Shown piece after piece: positions 26,255 through 35,136 of a stretch of 64,000 nucleotides of DNA. The stretch is from contig CAKUXR010000001.1 of assembly GCA_934700615.1 (NCBI GenBank), forward strand, positions 1-64,000, read 5' to 3'. Origin of the DNA: an uncultured Bacteroidales bacterium. Lineage in GTDB: Bacteria; Bacteroidota; Bacteroidia; Bacteroidales; UBA932. Every line of letters begins with the position of its first letter. Position 1 is the stretch's first letter. The position numbers and the translations under genes are program-made. The notes beneath the pieces are model-generated. The model was not told the origin of the DNA. It searched no databases and worked only from the letters and a program-made list of their open reading frames with translations.

Positions 26255-26329
26255 CTATTTTATGTCTCTACCTCCGGCCACTTCAATTCCAGACGGTTTC
26301 GAAGTTTTACTTTCTATCAGTTTTCTCAT
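26255..26329 (-). CDS. Possible 24-residue leader peptide upstream of upxY
   Basis: A short frame MRKLIESKTSKPSGIEVAGG and four more residues runs from ATG at 26329 to TAG at 26255-26257. It is preceded by AGGAGAGGA, the strongest purine-rich ribosome site near this operon, and stops 7 bp before the upxY ATG. It lies in a different frame from upxY. It may be a coupled leader peptide. No similarity is known to me. Confidence 0.4.
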   Translation of the reverse strand: MRKLIESKTSKPSGIEVAGGRDIK

Positions 26330-26419
26330 ACCATCCTCTCCTCTCGAAATAATCGCCTTCGATTTAACAATAATAATCACCGTTTGCCTAACTCACTGTG
26401 TGATTGACAAACCCGGTTG

Positions 26420-26450
26420 CAAAGGTAGTCAAAATATGTCACATAGCCTA
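26420..26450 (-). promoter_or_regulatory. Promoter of the polysaccharide operon (Bacteroides type)
   Basis: On the minus strand TACCTTTG (26420-26427) matches the -7 consensus TAnnTTTG exactly. A weak TTAG lies about 20 bp upstream in place of the -33 TTTG. Transcription would start about 26413, giving a leader of about 165 nt before upxY that holds the small ORF. No flanking inverted repeats of the kind that allow promoter inversion in B. fragilis were found. Confidence 0.6.
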
Positions 26451-26745
26451 ACATTTCAGCGCATGAAAATGGTTCATTTCTGGTTCATTTAGATTTCATG
26501 TTTAGCGCCTGCAGCCCAGGCATTTACCCCCCCCCCCAACCATTATAGCATTGATTACCAATGCTTTAGTAACACAACTTCCAACTTTTTGAATAATTAG
26601 CACGCACTTTCGACTCAGCAAGGTGTCAGTTCACAAGTCGTACGAAACAGGTGCCACATGGATTAAATCTATATCAGAGAAAATCTGAATCATGGCATGG
26701 CATCGTGAAAGGACGACGTCGCGATTCCATGCATATTACCCCTCC
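26451..26745. other. Intergenic stretch with C11 tract and short repeats
   Basis: No gene seen. It holds a direct repeat TGGTTCATTT twice (about 26470-26490), a run of eleven C (26527-26537), a fold-back AGCATTG/CAATGCT just to its right (about 26548-26565), and the palindrome CGACGTCG (about 26713). The C-run lies about 100 bp upstream of the upxY -7 box. Confidence 0.6.
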
Positions 26746-26907
26746 TGTCGGGACGGCGCCACGCTCTCGATTATAAAACATTGACACACAGATAATTATA
26801 AAACGCAGTGTGGATTTCCGGCAAAAAAAAGTTCGAAAATCCACACTAAAATAAAATGGTATCTGATTATCAAGGTGTTACAAGACCGCCCGTGGCATCG
26901 TCCCGCC
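26746..26907. repeat. MITE-like repeat, copy A
   Basis: The left end TGTCGGGACGGCGCCACG (26746-26763) and the right end (26891-26907, CGTGGCATCGTCCCGCC) are inverted repeats matching at 15 of 18 positions. Inside is a perfect 11 bp stem, AGTGTGGATTT (26807-26817) with AAATCCACACT (26837-26847), followed by TAAAATAAAAT and ATCTGATTATCA. Copy B at 46976-47137 has the same ends and layout but a different stem sequence. A copy of AACTCCGAAGACGCT follows at 26942-26956. Confidence 0.7.
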
Positions 26908-26974
26908 ACGCGTCCAGGCGCTGATAACTGCGTGCGTCGGTAACTCCGAAGACGCTCACTGCCGCCACGCCCCC

Positions 26975-27676
26975 CTACAGATATTTCTTTACGGAAGCGG
27001 GAACCATAACATCGGCCAGCTTGTCGGTGAACCTCATGCAGAGTCCTGTCAGGAGGGCTGACATGATGGTGCCTTCACGGATCACGTTCTCGGAACCGTT
27101 GCCCAGCAAATTGCCGAAAGCGAACCAGGCGATGGCGGCTGCAGCGACTACCAGGAAGATATCGAAAGCGATTTTGACATTACGGAACTTGACATTGAGA
27201 ACATCGGCCAGGGCGGCATTGGTCATCTCGCCTGCAAGCATCCAAGCATTGCCCTTGACTTCGAGACTGATACCGAGTGCTGTCACCAAGATGGAGAGGC
27301 ACATGAGAACCAGCTGCATGAGATACGAACCGGCATTGACCCAGTCGAAAGCCCAGATTGCGCAGTCGGTGAGGACTCCGAAAACTACGGCTGCAGGAAT
27401 CTGCATGAGATGCTCGAGCTTGAACTTGCTGCGCAGGAGGCAGAGCTGGAACAGGATGAAAATCAAGTGCATAAGCATCGTGTACTGGCCGACTGTTCCG
27501 ATTGTGAAGGATCCGATATTGAAGGATCCGGCCAATGATACCACGTATGGAGGACACGAGATAGGAGCCGTGCCGAGATCAGATTTGATAGAAAGGGCAA
27601 CACCGATGGCGACCAGGATGAGGCCGAGTGTGCCTGTGCCGTAGCGGGCGGCACCGGATTTTATTGAATTAACCAT
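26975..27676 (-). CDS. YczE/YitT-like multi-spanning membrane protein
   Basis: 233 residues with five to six hydrophobic helices. The start YGTGTLGLILVAIGVALSI followed by KSDLGTAPISCPPYVVS is the signature of the YczE/YyaS/YitT membrane proteins, whose transport role is not settled. Monocistronic on the minus strand, divergent from the M13 peptidase gene; repeat copy A lies just behind its stop. No regulatory clue beyond the shared 200 bp divergent region. Confidence 0.78.
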   Translation of the reverse strand: MVNSIKSGAARYGTGTLGLILVAIGVALSIKSDLGTAPISCPPYVVSLAGSFNIGSFTIGTVGQYTMLMHLIFILFQLCLLRSKFKLEHLMQIPAAVVFGVLTDCAIWAFDWVNAGSYLMQLVLMCLSILVTALGISLEVKGNAWMLAGEMTNAALADVLNVKFRNVKIAFDIFLVVAAAAIAWFAFGNLLGNGSENVIREGTIMSALLTGLCMRFTDKLADVMVPASVKKYL

Positions 27677-27873
27677 TGTTTTGTACTGTTTAACGAATTG
27701 TGCGGAAACACCGCAGATTTTAACAAAGCGGGCAAATATCGCATAAATTTACTAACTTCGCAAATTGGATTGGAAACTCCAGTTGGACGCCGGGACGATA
27801 CCGATCACGGAAAATCCACTGGGAAAACATCCGAAGGACACTAACATTGAAACAAACAATAAACACAGTTTAT

Positions 27874-29886
27874 ATGAAAAAAATAACTATGCTCATGGCA
27901 GTAGCTGCAATGGCGGCCAGCTGCACCGGCGGGAAACAGGCCAAGATCTCCGGCATTGACCTGTCATACCTTGACACGACAGTGTCACCGGCTACTGACT
28001 TCTATCAGTATGCGACAGGCGGATGGCAGAAAAACAACCCGCTGAAACCGGAATACGCAAGATTCGGCTCATTCGACTACCTCAATGACAACAACGAGGA
28101 CCGACTGAACCAGCTCTTCAAGGAAATGACACAGATGACCGCCGAGAAAGGCTCTGTAGAACAGAAGATTTCAGACATCTACAAGATGGGACTTGATTCC
28201 ACAAGGCTGAACGCTGAAGGATTCGCTCCTGTGAAGAAATACCTCGACGAAGTTTACGCAATCAAGGACAAGAGCGAACTCGCAAAACTCGTTGCTGAAC
28301 TCCACCAGAACGGCGAGGCTCCATTCTTCGGAACATTCGTGATGTCAGACCTGATGGACAGCGACAACCAGATACTCTACGTGGGCCAGGACGGACTCGG
28401 AATCGGCGACAGAGACTACTATACAGACCCTGCCAATGCCGAAATCAAGAAAGGCTACAAGAACTTCCTCACCAAGATCTTCACACTCGCAGGTGTTGAA
28501 AACCCTGAGAAGGCAGCCGCAAACGCACTCAGCGTAGAGGACGAACTCGCAAACATCTCATGGACAAGCGTTCAGGAGAGAGATATGGAAAAACTCTATA
28601 ACCCTATCTCCACAGCAGAGTTCGAGGCCAAGTACCCTGGCTTCGATTTCAAGACCTACTTCGCAGCGATGAACATTCCTGACCAGGAGCACATGAACGT
28701 GAACGAGCCTTCATTCTTCGAAGGATTCAGCAAGCTCATCGAAAAGACCGACCTCAATGTCCTGAAGGACTATGTGGCAGGCAGACTCATCAGCGGTTCA
28801 TGCGGCTCTACAAGCGACGACTTCTATAAGGCATCATTCGACTTCTTCGGAACACAGATGTCAGGAGTCACCGAACCTAAGCCACGCTGGAAGAGGGCAA
28901 TGCGCGTTCCTAACAGCATCCTCGGAGAGGCAGTCGGCAAGATGTACGTTGCAAAATACTTCCCTGAGTCATCCAAGAAGAGAATGGTCGAGATGGTAAG
29001 AAACCTCCAGGTAGCCCTCGGACAGCACATTGACGAACTCGACTGGATGAGCGACACCACAAAGGCAAAGGCTCACGAGAAGCTCGACGCATTCACCGTG
29101 AAAGTAGGATACCCTGACAAGTGGAAAGACTACTCTTCTCTTGACATTGATCCTGCCCTTTCTTATTATGAGAACCTCCGCGCAGCCAGCAGATGGTACA
29201 CCGCAGACAATCTCAGCAAACTCGGCAAACCGACAGACAAAGAGGAGTGGGGTATGTCTCCGCAGACTGTCAATGCCTACTATAACCCTTCTACCAACGA
29301 AATCTGCTTCCCGGCAGCCATCCTCCAGCCGCCATTCTTCAACCCTGAGGCTGACGACGCGATGAACTACGGCGCAATCGGAGTCGTAATCGGACACGAG
29401 ATGTCACACGGCTTCGACGACCAGGGACGCCTCTTCGACAAGGACGGCAACATGATTTCATGGTGGACAAAGGAAGATGCGGATAAGTTCAATGCCAAAG
29501 CAGCGATCCTCATCAAGCAATTCGACGAGGTCGAGATTCTCCCAGGCCTCATGGCAAACGGCAAACTCACTGTAGGTGAGAACATTGGCGACCACGGCGG
29601 AATCAGCATCGCATACTCTGCACTTAAGAACGCGACCAACGGCGAGAACACCGTCATGGACGGCTTCACCACCGACCAGAGATTCTTCCTCGCATACGCG
29701 GCAGTATGGGCCCAGAACATCCGCGACGCGGAAAAGGCACGCCTGACCAAACTCGACGTACACTCGCTCGCAGTGAACAGGGTCAATGTTTCCCTGCGTA
29801 ACTTCCAGCAGTTCTTCGACGCGTTCGGTATCAAGGAAGGCGACAAGATGTATCGCCCTGAAAGCGAAAGAGTACACATCTGGTAG
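27874..29886 (+). CDS. pepO: M13 family zinc endopeptidase, lipoprotein (PepO-like)
   Basis: 670 residues from ATG at 27874; a TTG 27 bp upstream is rejected because MKKITMLMAVAAMAASC is a complete lipoprotein signal with the lipobox ending at Cys17. The zinc motif VIGHEMSHGFDDQGRLFD (HExxH, about 508) and ENIGDHGGISIAY (the third zinc ligand Glu and the Asp, about 570) define M13 (neprilysin/PepO). The substrate-binding motif NAYYNPSTNEICFPAAIL is also present. It would cut peptides in the periplasm or at the surface. The family end C-x-x-W appears as RVHIW, without the Cys. TAG overlaps the GTG of the next gene by 1 bp. Confidence 0.93.
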   Translation: MKKITMLMAVAAMAASCTGGKQAKISGIDLSYLDTTVSPATDFYQYATGGWQKNNPLKPEYARFGSFDYLNDNNEDRLNQLFKEMTQMTAEKGSVEQKISDIYKMGLDSTRLNAEGFAPVKKYLDEVYAIKDKSELAKLVAELHQNGEAPFFGTFVMSDLMDSDNQILYVGQDGLGIGDRDYYTDPANAEIKKGYKNFLTKIFTLAGVENPEKAAANALSVEDELANISWTSVQERDMEKLYNPISTAEFEAKYPGFDFKTYFAAMNIPDQEHMNVNEPSFFEGFSKLIEKTDLNVLKDYVAGRLISGSCGSTSDDFYKASFDFFGTQMSGVTEPKPRWKRAMRVPNSILGEAVGKMYVAKYFPESSKKRMVEMVRNLQVALGQHIDELDWMSDTTKAKAHEKLDAFTVKVGYPDKWKDYSSLDIDPALSYYENLRAASRWYTADNLSKLGKPTDKEEWGMSPQTVNAYYNPSTNEICFPAAILQPPFFNPEADDAMNYGAIGVVIGHEMSHGFDDQGRLFDKDGNMISWWTKEDADKFNAKAAILIKQFDEVEILPGLMANGKLTVGENIGDHGGISIAYSALKNATNGENTVMDGFTTDQRFFLAYAAVWAQNIRDAEKARLTKLDVHSLAVNRVNVSLRNFQQFFDAFGIKEGDKMYRPESERVHIW

Positions 29887-31046
29887 TGAACGCTTCTGCA
29901 TTCATAGCCAGGAAATTACGTTTCCAAGGAAGGATAGCGGTGGCCACCATAGCCATCGCCTCCTTCATTATAATACTTGCGGTTGCCGTGTCAGCGGGAT
30001 TCAGAAAAGAACTTCGCGGCGGAATCGCATCAATATCCGGGGATATCAGACTGACGTCCCCGGATTTGAATTATATAAACGAGTCAAGCCCGATAAGAAG
30101 CGACGCATCATACATGCCGTCACTCGACTCATTGACAGGCATTGACCGAATCACACCCGCCGTTTACCGCGCGGGCATCATCAAATCCGACACCGACATC
30201 CAAGGCGTCCTTTTCAAAGGCATTCCGGGAGGCGGCGACAGCCTGAAAGTGTCGGTTCCACGCAGGTTATCATCGATGCTGGGACTGAAAGAGGGCGATT
30301 CAATGCTGACTTACTTTGTCGGCAAATCAGTGAAAGCCAGGAAGTTCCGCATCGCATCCATCTACGACGACATCCTCGGAAGCGACGACAGGCTGATAGT
30401 TTACGCAGGCATTGAAGACCTGCAACGCGTGAATGGCTGGGACCTGAATGAGGTATCCGCTATCGAAATCACTCTGGACGACAAATTGCGCTCCGCGGAA
30501 ATGATGCGCGAAATGACTCAGGAAGTCGGGGCAAGCGTACTTTTCAACACCCCGGAAGACGAGAGCACTGTCGTGGCCTCATCTGCATTGAACATGTATC
30601 CGGAGATTTTCTCATGGCTCGAGCTGATCGATTTCAATGTCCTTTTCATCCTGATACTCATGACGATAGTGGCGGGGTTCAACATGATTTCCTCCCTCCT
30701 GATAATGCTTTTCAGAAACATCTCCACCATCGGAATCCTGAAATCAATGGGTATGACGGACAGGTCCATCGCTTCAGTTTTCCTTCGCGTGGCGTCGTCA
30801 GTCGTGATCAAGGGAATGTTGGCAGGCAACGCCCTCGCCCTCCTTTTCTGCTTCATCCAGAGCCGCACTCACATAATCGGACTGAACCCTGAAAACTACT
30901 TCGTATCCTTCGTTCCGGTCAGCATTGACCTTGTCAATGTCATTGCGGCGGACGTTATTTCTTATCTTGTGATAATGCTGCTGCTCCTTTTGCCGTGTCT
31001 TTTCGTGTCGGGTGTGGATCCGGCTTCGACGGTGCGGGCGCGCTAG
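29886..31046 (+). CDS. FtsX/LolC-like ABC transporter permease
   Basis: 386 residues, GTG start (29886) overlapping the pepO stop by one base. An N-terminal helix (VATIAIASFIIILAVAVSAGF) is followed by a periplasmic domain of about 210 residues and three C-terminal helices, including IDFNVLFILILMTIVAGFNM with STIGILKSMGMTDRSI (about 285-300). This is the MacB/FtsX/LolC core layout, consistent with lipoprotein release or a mechanotransmission permease. No ATPase gene is adjacent, so the partner is elsewhere. The 3' end overlaps the convergent transglycosylase gene by 92 bp. Confidence 0.88.
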   Translation: MNASAFIARKLRFQGRIAVATIAIASFIIILAVAVSAGFRKELRGGIASISGDIRLTSPDLNYINESSPIRSDASYMPSLDSLTGIDRITPAVYRAGIIKSDTDIQGVLFKGIPGGGDSLKVSVPRRLSSMLGLKEGDSMLTYFVGKSVKARKFRIASIYDDILGSDDRLIVYAGIEDLQRVNGWDLNEVSAIEITLDDKLRSAEMMREMTQEVGASVLFNTPEDESTVVASSALNMYPEIFSWLELIDFNVLFILILMTIVAGFNMISSLLIMLFRNISTIGILKSMGMTDRSIASVFLRVASSVVIKGMLAGNALALLFCFIQSRTHIIGLNPENYFVSFVPVSIDLVNVIAADVISYLVIMLLLLLPCLFVSGVDPASTVRAR

Positions 31047-32103
31047 AAGATTTTCTGCCGGACAGGGCGGAGAACAAGTCGTACAGAGAAGTCATTTTTT
31101 TGACGTAACTGATTGTCTCATAGCCCTTGAACTTACCCAGTTTCACGGTATCGGCATTCAGAATCGAATCTTCCCTCATGTCAGGAATAATCGCGACAAT
31201 GTCATTCCACGTGTGATGTGGAGCTCCGATGGAAGCCGCATAGTTTATGCAGTCCTTTATACGTCCCTCTCCCGCATTGTAGGCGGCCAGGGTGAATTTG
31301 GCCAGTTCCGTTTTATCTTTGGTATAATGCGAGAACATCCGCTGGAGGAGTTTCAGATATTTCACAGCGGCGCGTATATTCTCCTCAGGGTCAAGCAGAT
31401 TGTCAGCCTCGAACCGGTTCGCGGTGCGCGGCATCATCTGCATGAGGCCTACCGCTCCCCTGCGGGAATGGGCCTCGATACGGAACTGTGATTCGTGCCA
31501 GATCAATGCCGTGAGCATTTCCCTTTCCCAGCCAAGTTCTGCGGAATATTTACGGATCAGGTCGTCGTAAGGGCTCAGCGTATTGTACTTCCAGCCTTCC
31601 CGGTATCTCCTGTGCGGTTCATATCCCGGCTTGAACCTGCTGGCAAGCTTGGCATGTTCGTCCGTAATGCAAAATCTTGACAGCCAGAGGTTTACTTCCT
31701 TATGGGCAGCCGTCATCCTGCCATTGACAATCCAGGCCGAACTGTCAGCGAGTGGCACCGACGCATAGTAATCCTGGTCATAGACCAATGAATCAGAGTA
31801 TGGCACCACGACGATGTCCACAGCGCCTGTCTCCAGCGAGTCCAGCCATGTCTCGTCCGCCAGAAATATGTCTGATTCCTTGTCGATCTGCCATGAGAAC
31901 AGGCTGAGCATCTCGTAGTTGTAACCGACGGAATATCTCATTCCCTTTCCTCCCGTGGCCGCTATGGCGCAGCGGAGTCTGTCCCCCTCGAACTCCCCTC
32001 TTTGTGAGATCGACCTTTGCAGAAGGGGTACTCCAAGTATGATAGCTACTGGAGGTACGAGATACTTCAGAATTATTCTAAGTTTGTCCGGTATCATACA
32101 CAT
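30955..32103 (-). CDS. Membrane-anchored lytic murein transglycosylase (MltF-like)
   Basis: 382 residues. An N-terminal hydrophobic anchor (LKYLVPPVAIILGVPLL) is followed by a solute-binding-like domain (about 40-170, GAVDIVVVPYSDSLVY). The SLT domain follows with the catalytic Glu in TALIWHESQFRIEAHSRRGA (about 208) and GLMQMMPRTANRF, AAYNAGEGRI. This two-domain order is that of MltF, which cleaves peptidoglycan to 1,6-anhydro products. The C-tail is Ser/Pro/Lys rich. It lies 14 bp behind the porin gene, probably co-transcribed. Its end runs 92 bp into the convergent permease gene. Confidence 0.9.
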   Translation of the reverse strand: MCMIPDKLRIILKYLVPPVAIILGVPLLQRSISQRGEFEGDRLRCAIAATGGKGMRYSVGYNYEMLSLFSWQIDKESDIFLADETWLDSLETGAVDIVVVPYSDSLVYDQDYYASVPLADSSAWIVNGRMTAAHKEVNLWLSRFCITDEHAKLASRFKPGYEPHRRYREGWKYNTLSPYDDLIRKYSAELGWEREMLTALIWHESQFRIEAHSRRGAVGLMQMMPRTANRFEADNLLDPEENIRAAVKYLKLLQRMFSHYTKDKTELAKFTLAAYNAGEGRIKDCINYAASIGAPHHTWNDIVAIIPDMREDSILNADTVKLGKFKGYETISYVKKMTSLYDLFSALSGRKSSSAPAPSKPDPHPTRKDTAKGAAALSQDKK

Positions 32104-32117
32104 GCCGGTTTATGTTA

Positions 32118-34913
32118 CTAAAATGAGCCGCCAAATCCGCCGCCGCGGTTAAGTCCACCGCTTCTTCCGCCTCCTCCGAATCCTGACATCATTCCGCCTT
32201 CCGATGATCTTCCGGATGAGGATGAGTTGCCGCCGCCCAATGATCCTGAAGCACTTACAGCTTTGTTTCTGGATGGCTGCATATAGAATGGCCAGAAAAT
32301 TCCGAATTTTATGGCTCTCTGTGGTCTGATATATCCGTGGGCGCTGAAATAGTCGGCCTTGTCCATTGGCCAGCCCATTCCGACATTGACAAATTTAACG
32401 AAGATGCACGCCCTCTTCCACTGGATGTTCACGAAGGCGTCGATGTACGGGCAGTTGCCGTATTTCTCTTCTTTCTGGTTGTAGAACATGCCGAGTGCAG
32501 GGCTGTAGCCGGGTTCGTACCACTTGGTGGTATAGGTAACATTGGCACCTAACTGCATCTGCATCACGTTCTTGACGACATTGAACTGCCAGTACCATCT
32601 GGAGTTGACGGCGAGCATCGGCACAGGTATCACGTCTTCGTCAGATGAGACCTGGAAGAGCAGCCTGTTGTCGAAATGGAGTCCCCACAACTTGAAATTC
32701 TTGTTCAGGCCAATGTTGAGAACGCTGACTGCGCTCCCGTGCTGGGCAGCCATCGCCTCCCCGTTGTAATACACATGGTTCTTCATGAGGGTCCAGCCTG
32801 CGTCGATGCCCAGTTTCCAATGAGGAACGGTTATCGCTCCTGAAACTTCAGTTCTGGATATCTTCTTGAAGTTATTGTCCCACTTGTAGTGGTTCGAGTA
32901 ATAATGCTGCTGGTAGTATTCCGGCTCGTCGAGAGAGGTTCCGAAATGGACATTGAAAGACATCGGGCTCTTGCGGTGGCGGCGGAACGGATACAGGTTG
33001 AAACCTACATTGGCATTGACCTCAAGGTCGTTGATTTCCTTTCCGAGGAAGGTGTAGTTCGCGTCGGCGTTCCAGTGGAAGTAGTTGCGGAACTGGCCTT
33101 TCGCGCCGCCGTAGATGTAGGCGGAGTTCCAGACGGTGTTGCCGCCCTTCGTTTTCAGGTAGCTGTCCGGCGTGAACATGTAGTAGTTCAGGAGTTTGTC
33201 GCCGATTCCGACGTTGATGGACGAAACGATGGCGTCCGTGGCCCACGGCTGGAGCTTCAGGAACACTTTGTTCTCGAATTTCATCACCCTCAGCGAGTCG
33301 GAGGTCGCGTTCGGATTCAGGTAGAACTTGTTGTGGTACAGTTCTTTAGCATCGGTATCGTTCGCGCCTATCTTGTCTTTGTATATCTTCCTATAGACGG
33401 AATATTCGCTGGTGTGGCCGATGAACGCGGTCGTGATATCGGTGTCCAGAGTGTCCGCAGCGGCCTTCTCGTCGCGCATTTCCTGCTTCTCGGCCAGCAG
33501 TTCTTCCATCTTCATGATTGCCAGGCTGTCCCCCGTGGCGAGGACGCTGTCGCGGTACATATTCTCGCGTTTCAGGACTTTGCGTTCCTGCATGTTGCGG
33601 ATGAACGTGAACGGAATCCTGTATGTCTGGTCCAGGAAAATGGTGTTTTTCTTTATCAATGTCGATGCGTCTTTCAGTCTGACGTCGATTTCCCTCGAGC
33701 CCACCGTGGTGTCCCTGATCCAGAAATTGTCAATGATACCTCCGTTTTCGCCGCGCGACATCTTGTTGTATATGTATCCGGCGTGCATGAGGTATCTCCG
33801 TCCCATGTAGTTCGTGGATGCGACAAATGTCCTGTTGTCAGTCTTTTCGTTTTCGAGCATGCCGTTGGAGCCAAATCGGTCGTACTCCAATGTGAAGTTC
33901 AATGACGGGAAGATGTTCTGTGTCGTCATGATGTGCAGTTCGTCTTCTTCTCTCTCGGCATTGGCGAAAAGTGTTCCCCAATACGCCAGTTCCGTGTACG
34001 GGGTCTTGGTGTTGTACATCGGAAGGGTGTAAGGGCTATATGTGTAGCTTTCGTACGGTGCGTAGAATGAGACGCCTTCCTTGCCGATTCTCTTTTTGAA
34101 GTCATATGGCTGGGCTGCTGAGCCGATAGTTCCGAGGTATGAGACATTGACATTCTCCCTGAAGAACGGATAGTCGTTGTACCAATAGTTGTACGAGGTA
34201 TCCAAGTCTTTGAGTTTCAAATCATTGAAGTGCTCATCTTTCTTCCATGTAAGGATGCGTTTGTAGAACATGGAGTCCGGCACGGCAAATGTCTCGAGGA
34301 TTCTCGGGGTATTTTCCCTGATGCTGTCCCGTATGGCGATGAGGCTGTCTTTTGCTGACAAAAGGCTGTCAATCTTATGCTGACGGACCTTCATTTTCTG
34401 TTCGAAGTCGTATTTCTTCCGGGCGGCCTTGTCAAGTGACGCGTACCAGGCATTGAATTTTCTTATCGCGGTCTCGATGGAGTCCAGCCGATAAAGGGAA
34501 TCCAACCGCGGCCAGTCAAGGCTGTCGCCGGCTTTTTTCAATGAGTCTCTGACGATTACGTGTGTCAATGAGTCTTTGATGGCGACGTAGTACTTATATC
34601 TGAACGGGTCAGTAAGTCTCAATGAGTCAGGGACTTTCATTGTATCTCTGGCGGTGATGACGACTTCTGCGCTGTCTTCCAGAAGGAAATCCGACAGCGA
34701 ATCTGCCATTACCCTGTCATATTCGGACCTGAATTTCGTATATATGTTATTATGGTATATGACGGTGTCCGTCACCGTCTCAGGGCGACTCCAGAATCGT
34801 CCCCACATGTCAGCACTCCTGGAGTAGTCAGACGCGAAACTCTGCACGGCCACAATCCCGACCACAAGCGCCGGGAACCATATTTTTGATATTTTAGACA
34901 AAATGCGTTTCAT
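32118..34913 (-). CDS. Putative outer-membrane porin (Porin_10 family)
   Basis: 931 residues. The N-terminus MKRILSKISKIWFPALVVGI ending in VQSFASDYS is a signal peptide. A helical, charged region follows (about 60-240, rich in DSL and RDS repeats) and then a beta-strand-rich body with alternating aromatic residues (NVSYLGTIGSAAQPYDF, AYIYGGAKGQFRNYFHWNAD). This matches the large putative porins of Bacteroidales. After the last strand (IKFGIFWPFYMQP) the chain goes on for about 55 residues with Gly/Ser-rich sequence (MSGFGGGGRSGGLNRGGG), unusual because beta-barrels normally end with an aromatic residue for BAM recognition. Divergent from the DUF1016 gene. Confidence 0.82.
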   Translation of the reverse strand: MKRILSKISKIWFPALVVGIVAVQSFASDYSRSADMWGRFWSRPETVTDTVIYHNNIYTKFRSEYDRVMADSLSDFLLEDSAEVVITARDTMKVPDSLRLTDPFRYKYYVAIKDSLTHVIVRDSLKKAGDSLDWPRLDSLYRLDSIETAIRKFNAWYASLDKAARKKYDFEQKMKVRQHKIDSLLSAKDSLIAIRDSIRENTPRILETFAVPDSMFYKRILTWKKDEHFNDLKLKDLDTSYNYWYNDYPFFRENVNVSYLGTIGSAAQPYDFKKRIGKEGVSFYAPYESYTYSPYTLPMYNTKTPYTELAYWGTLFANAEREEDELHIMTTQNIFPSLNFTLEYDRFGSNGMLENEKTDNRTFVASTNYMGRRYLMHAGYIYNKMSRGENGGIIDNFWIRDTTVGSREIDVRLKDASTLIKKNTIFLDQTYRIPFTFIRNMQERKVLKRENMYRDSVLATGDSLAIMKMEELLAEKQEMRDEKAAADTLDTDITTAFIGHTSEYSVYRKIYKDKIGANDTDAKELYHNKFYLNPNATSDSLRVMKFENKVFLKLQPWATDAIVSSINVGIGDKLLNYYMFTPDSYLKTKGGNTVWNSAYIYGGAKGQFRNYFHWNADANYTFLGKEINDLEVNANVGFNLYPFRRHRKSPMSFNVHFGTSLDEPEYYQQHYYSNHYKWDNNFKKISRTEVSGAITVPHWKLGIDAGWTLMKNHVYYNGEAMAAQHGSAVSVLNIGLNKNFKLWGLHFDNRLLFQVSSDEDVIPVPMLAVNSRWYWQFNVVKNVMQMQLGANVTYTTKWYEPGYSPALGMFYNQKEEKYGNCPYIDAFVNIQWKRACIFVKFVNVGMGWPMDKADYFSAHGYIRPQRAIKFGIFWPFYMQPSRNKAVSASGSLGGGNSSSSGRSSEGGMMSGFGGGGRSGGLNRGGGFGGSF

Positions 34914-34963
34914 ACAAACTACAAAGATAACAATTTACAATCAAAAAATAATCCGCCCCAACG

Positions 34964-34980
34964 GCTGGCCCCGAATTAGG
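34964..34980. other. GC-rich hairpin between divergent genes
   Basis: GCCCC-GAATTA-GGGGC followed by ATAATTTTT looks like a small terminator but lies between two divergent genes, so it terminates neither. It may be part of the leader of the DUF1016 gene. The rest of the gap holds only the palindrome listed next. Confidence 0.35.
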
Positions 34981-35057
34981 GGCATAATTTTTCTGGACAG
35001 CAGATGCGGAATTGTCACGACAAATCATTAATTTTATAGGAGAATAAGTTTTGGACA

Positions 35058-35081
35058 GATAGCAGTGAAATAACTGCTATC
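35058..35081 (+). promoter_or_regulatory. Palindrome upstream of the DUF1016 nuclease gene
   Basis: A perfect 9 bp inverted repeat, GATAGCAGT (35058-35066) and ACTGCTATC (35073-35081), 6 bp apart, ends 55 bp before the chosen start codon. It could be an operator or an RNA hairpin. No regulator gene is adjacent. Confidence 0.4.
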
Positions 35082-35136
35082 GTTGTACACAATTACGAAC
35101 AAACTTATCATTGATAAACAAAAGATTGGGACCACC

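Noticed and set aside
26548..26570. Similarity of TTACCAATGCTT to the end of a TEM beta-lactamase gene
   Set aside because: Twelve bases only, no further match; explained by the local AGCATTG/CAATGCT fold-back.
26420..26760. Invertible capsule promoter as in B. fragilis
   Set aside because: No pair of inverted repeats brackets the TACCTTTG box, and no invertase gene is in the window.
32889..33905. A 338-codon open frame on the plus strand
   Set aside because: It lies wholly opposite the porin gene; the porin has a signal peptide and family features, the plus-strand frame has none.
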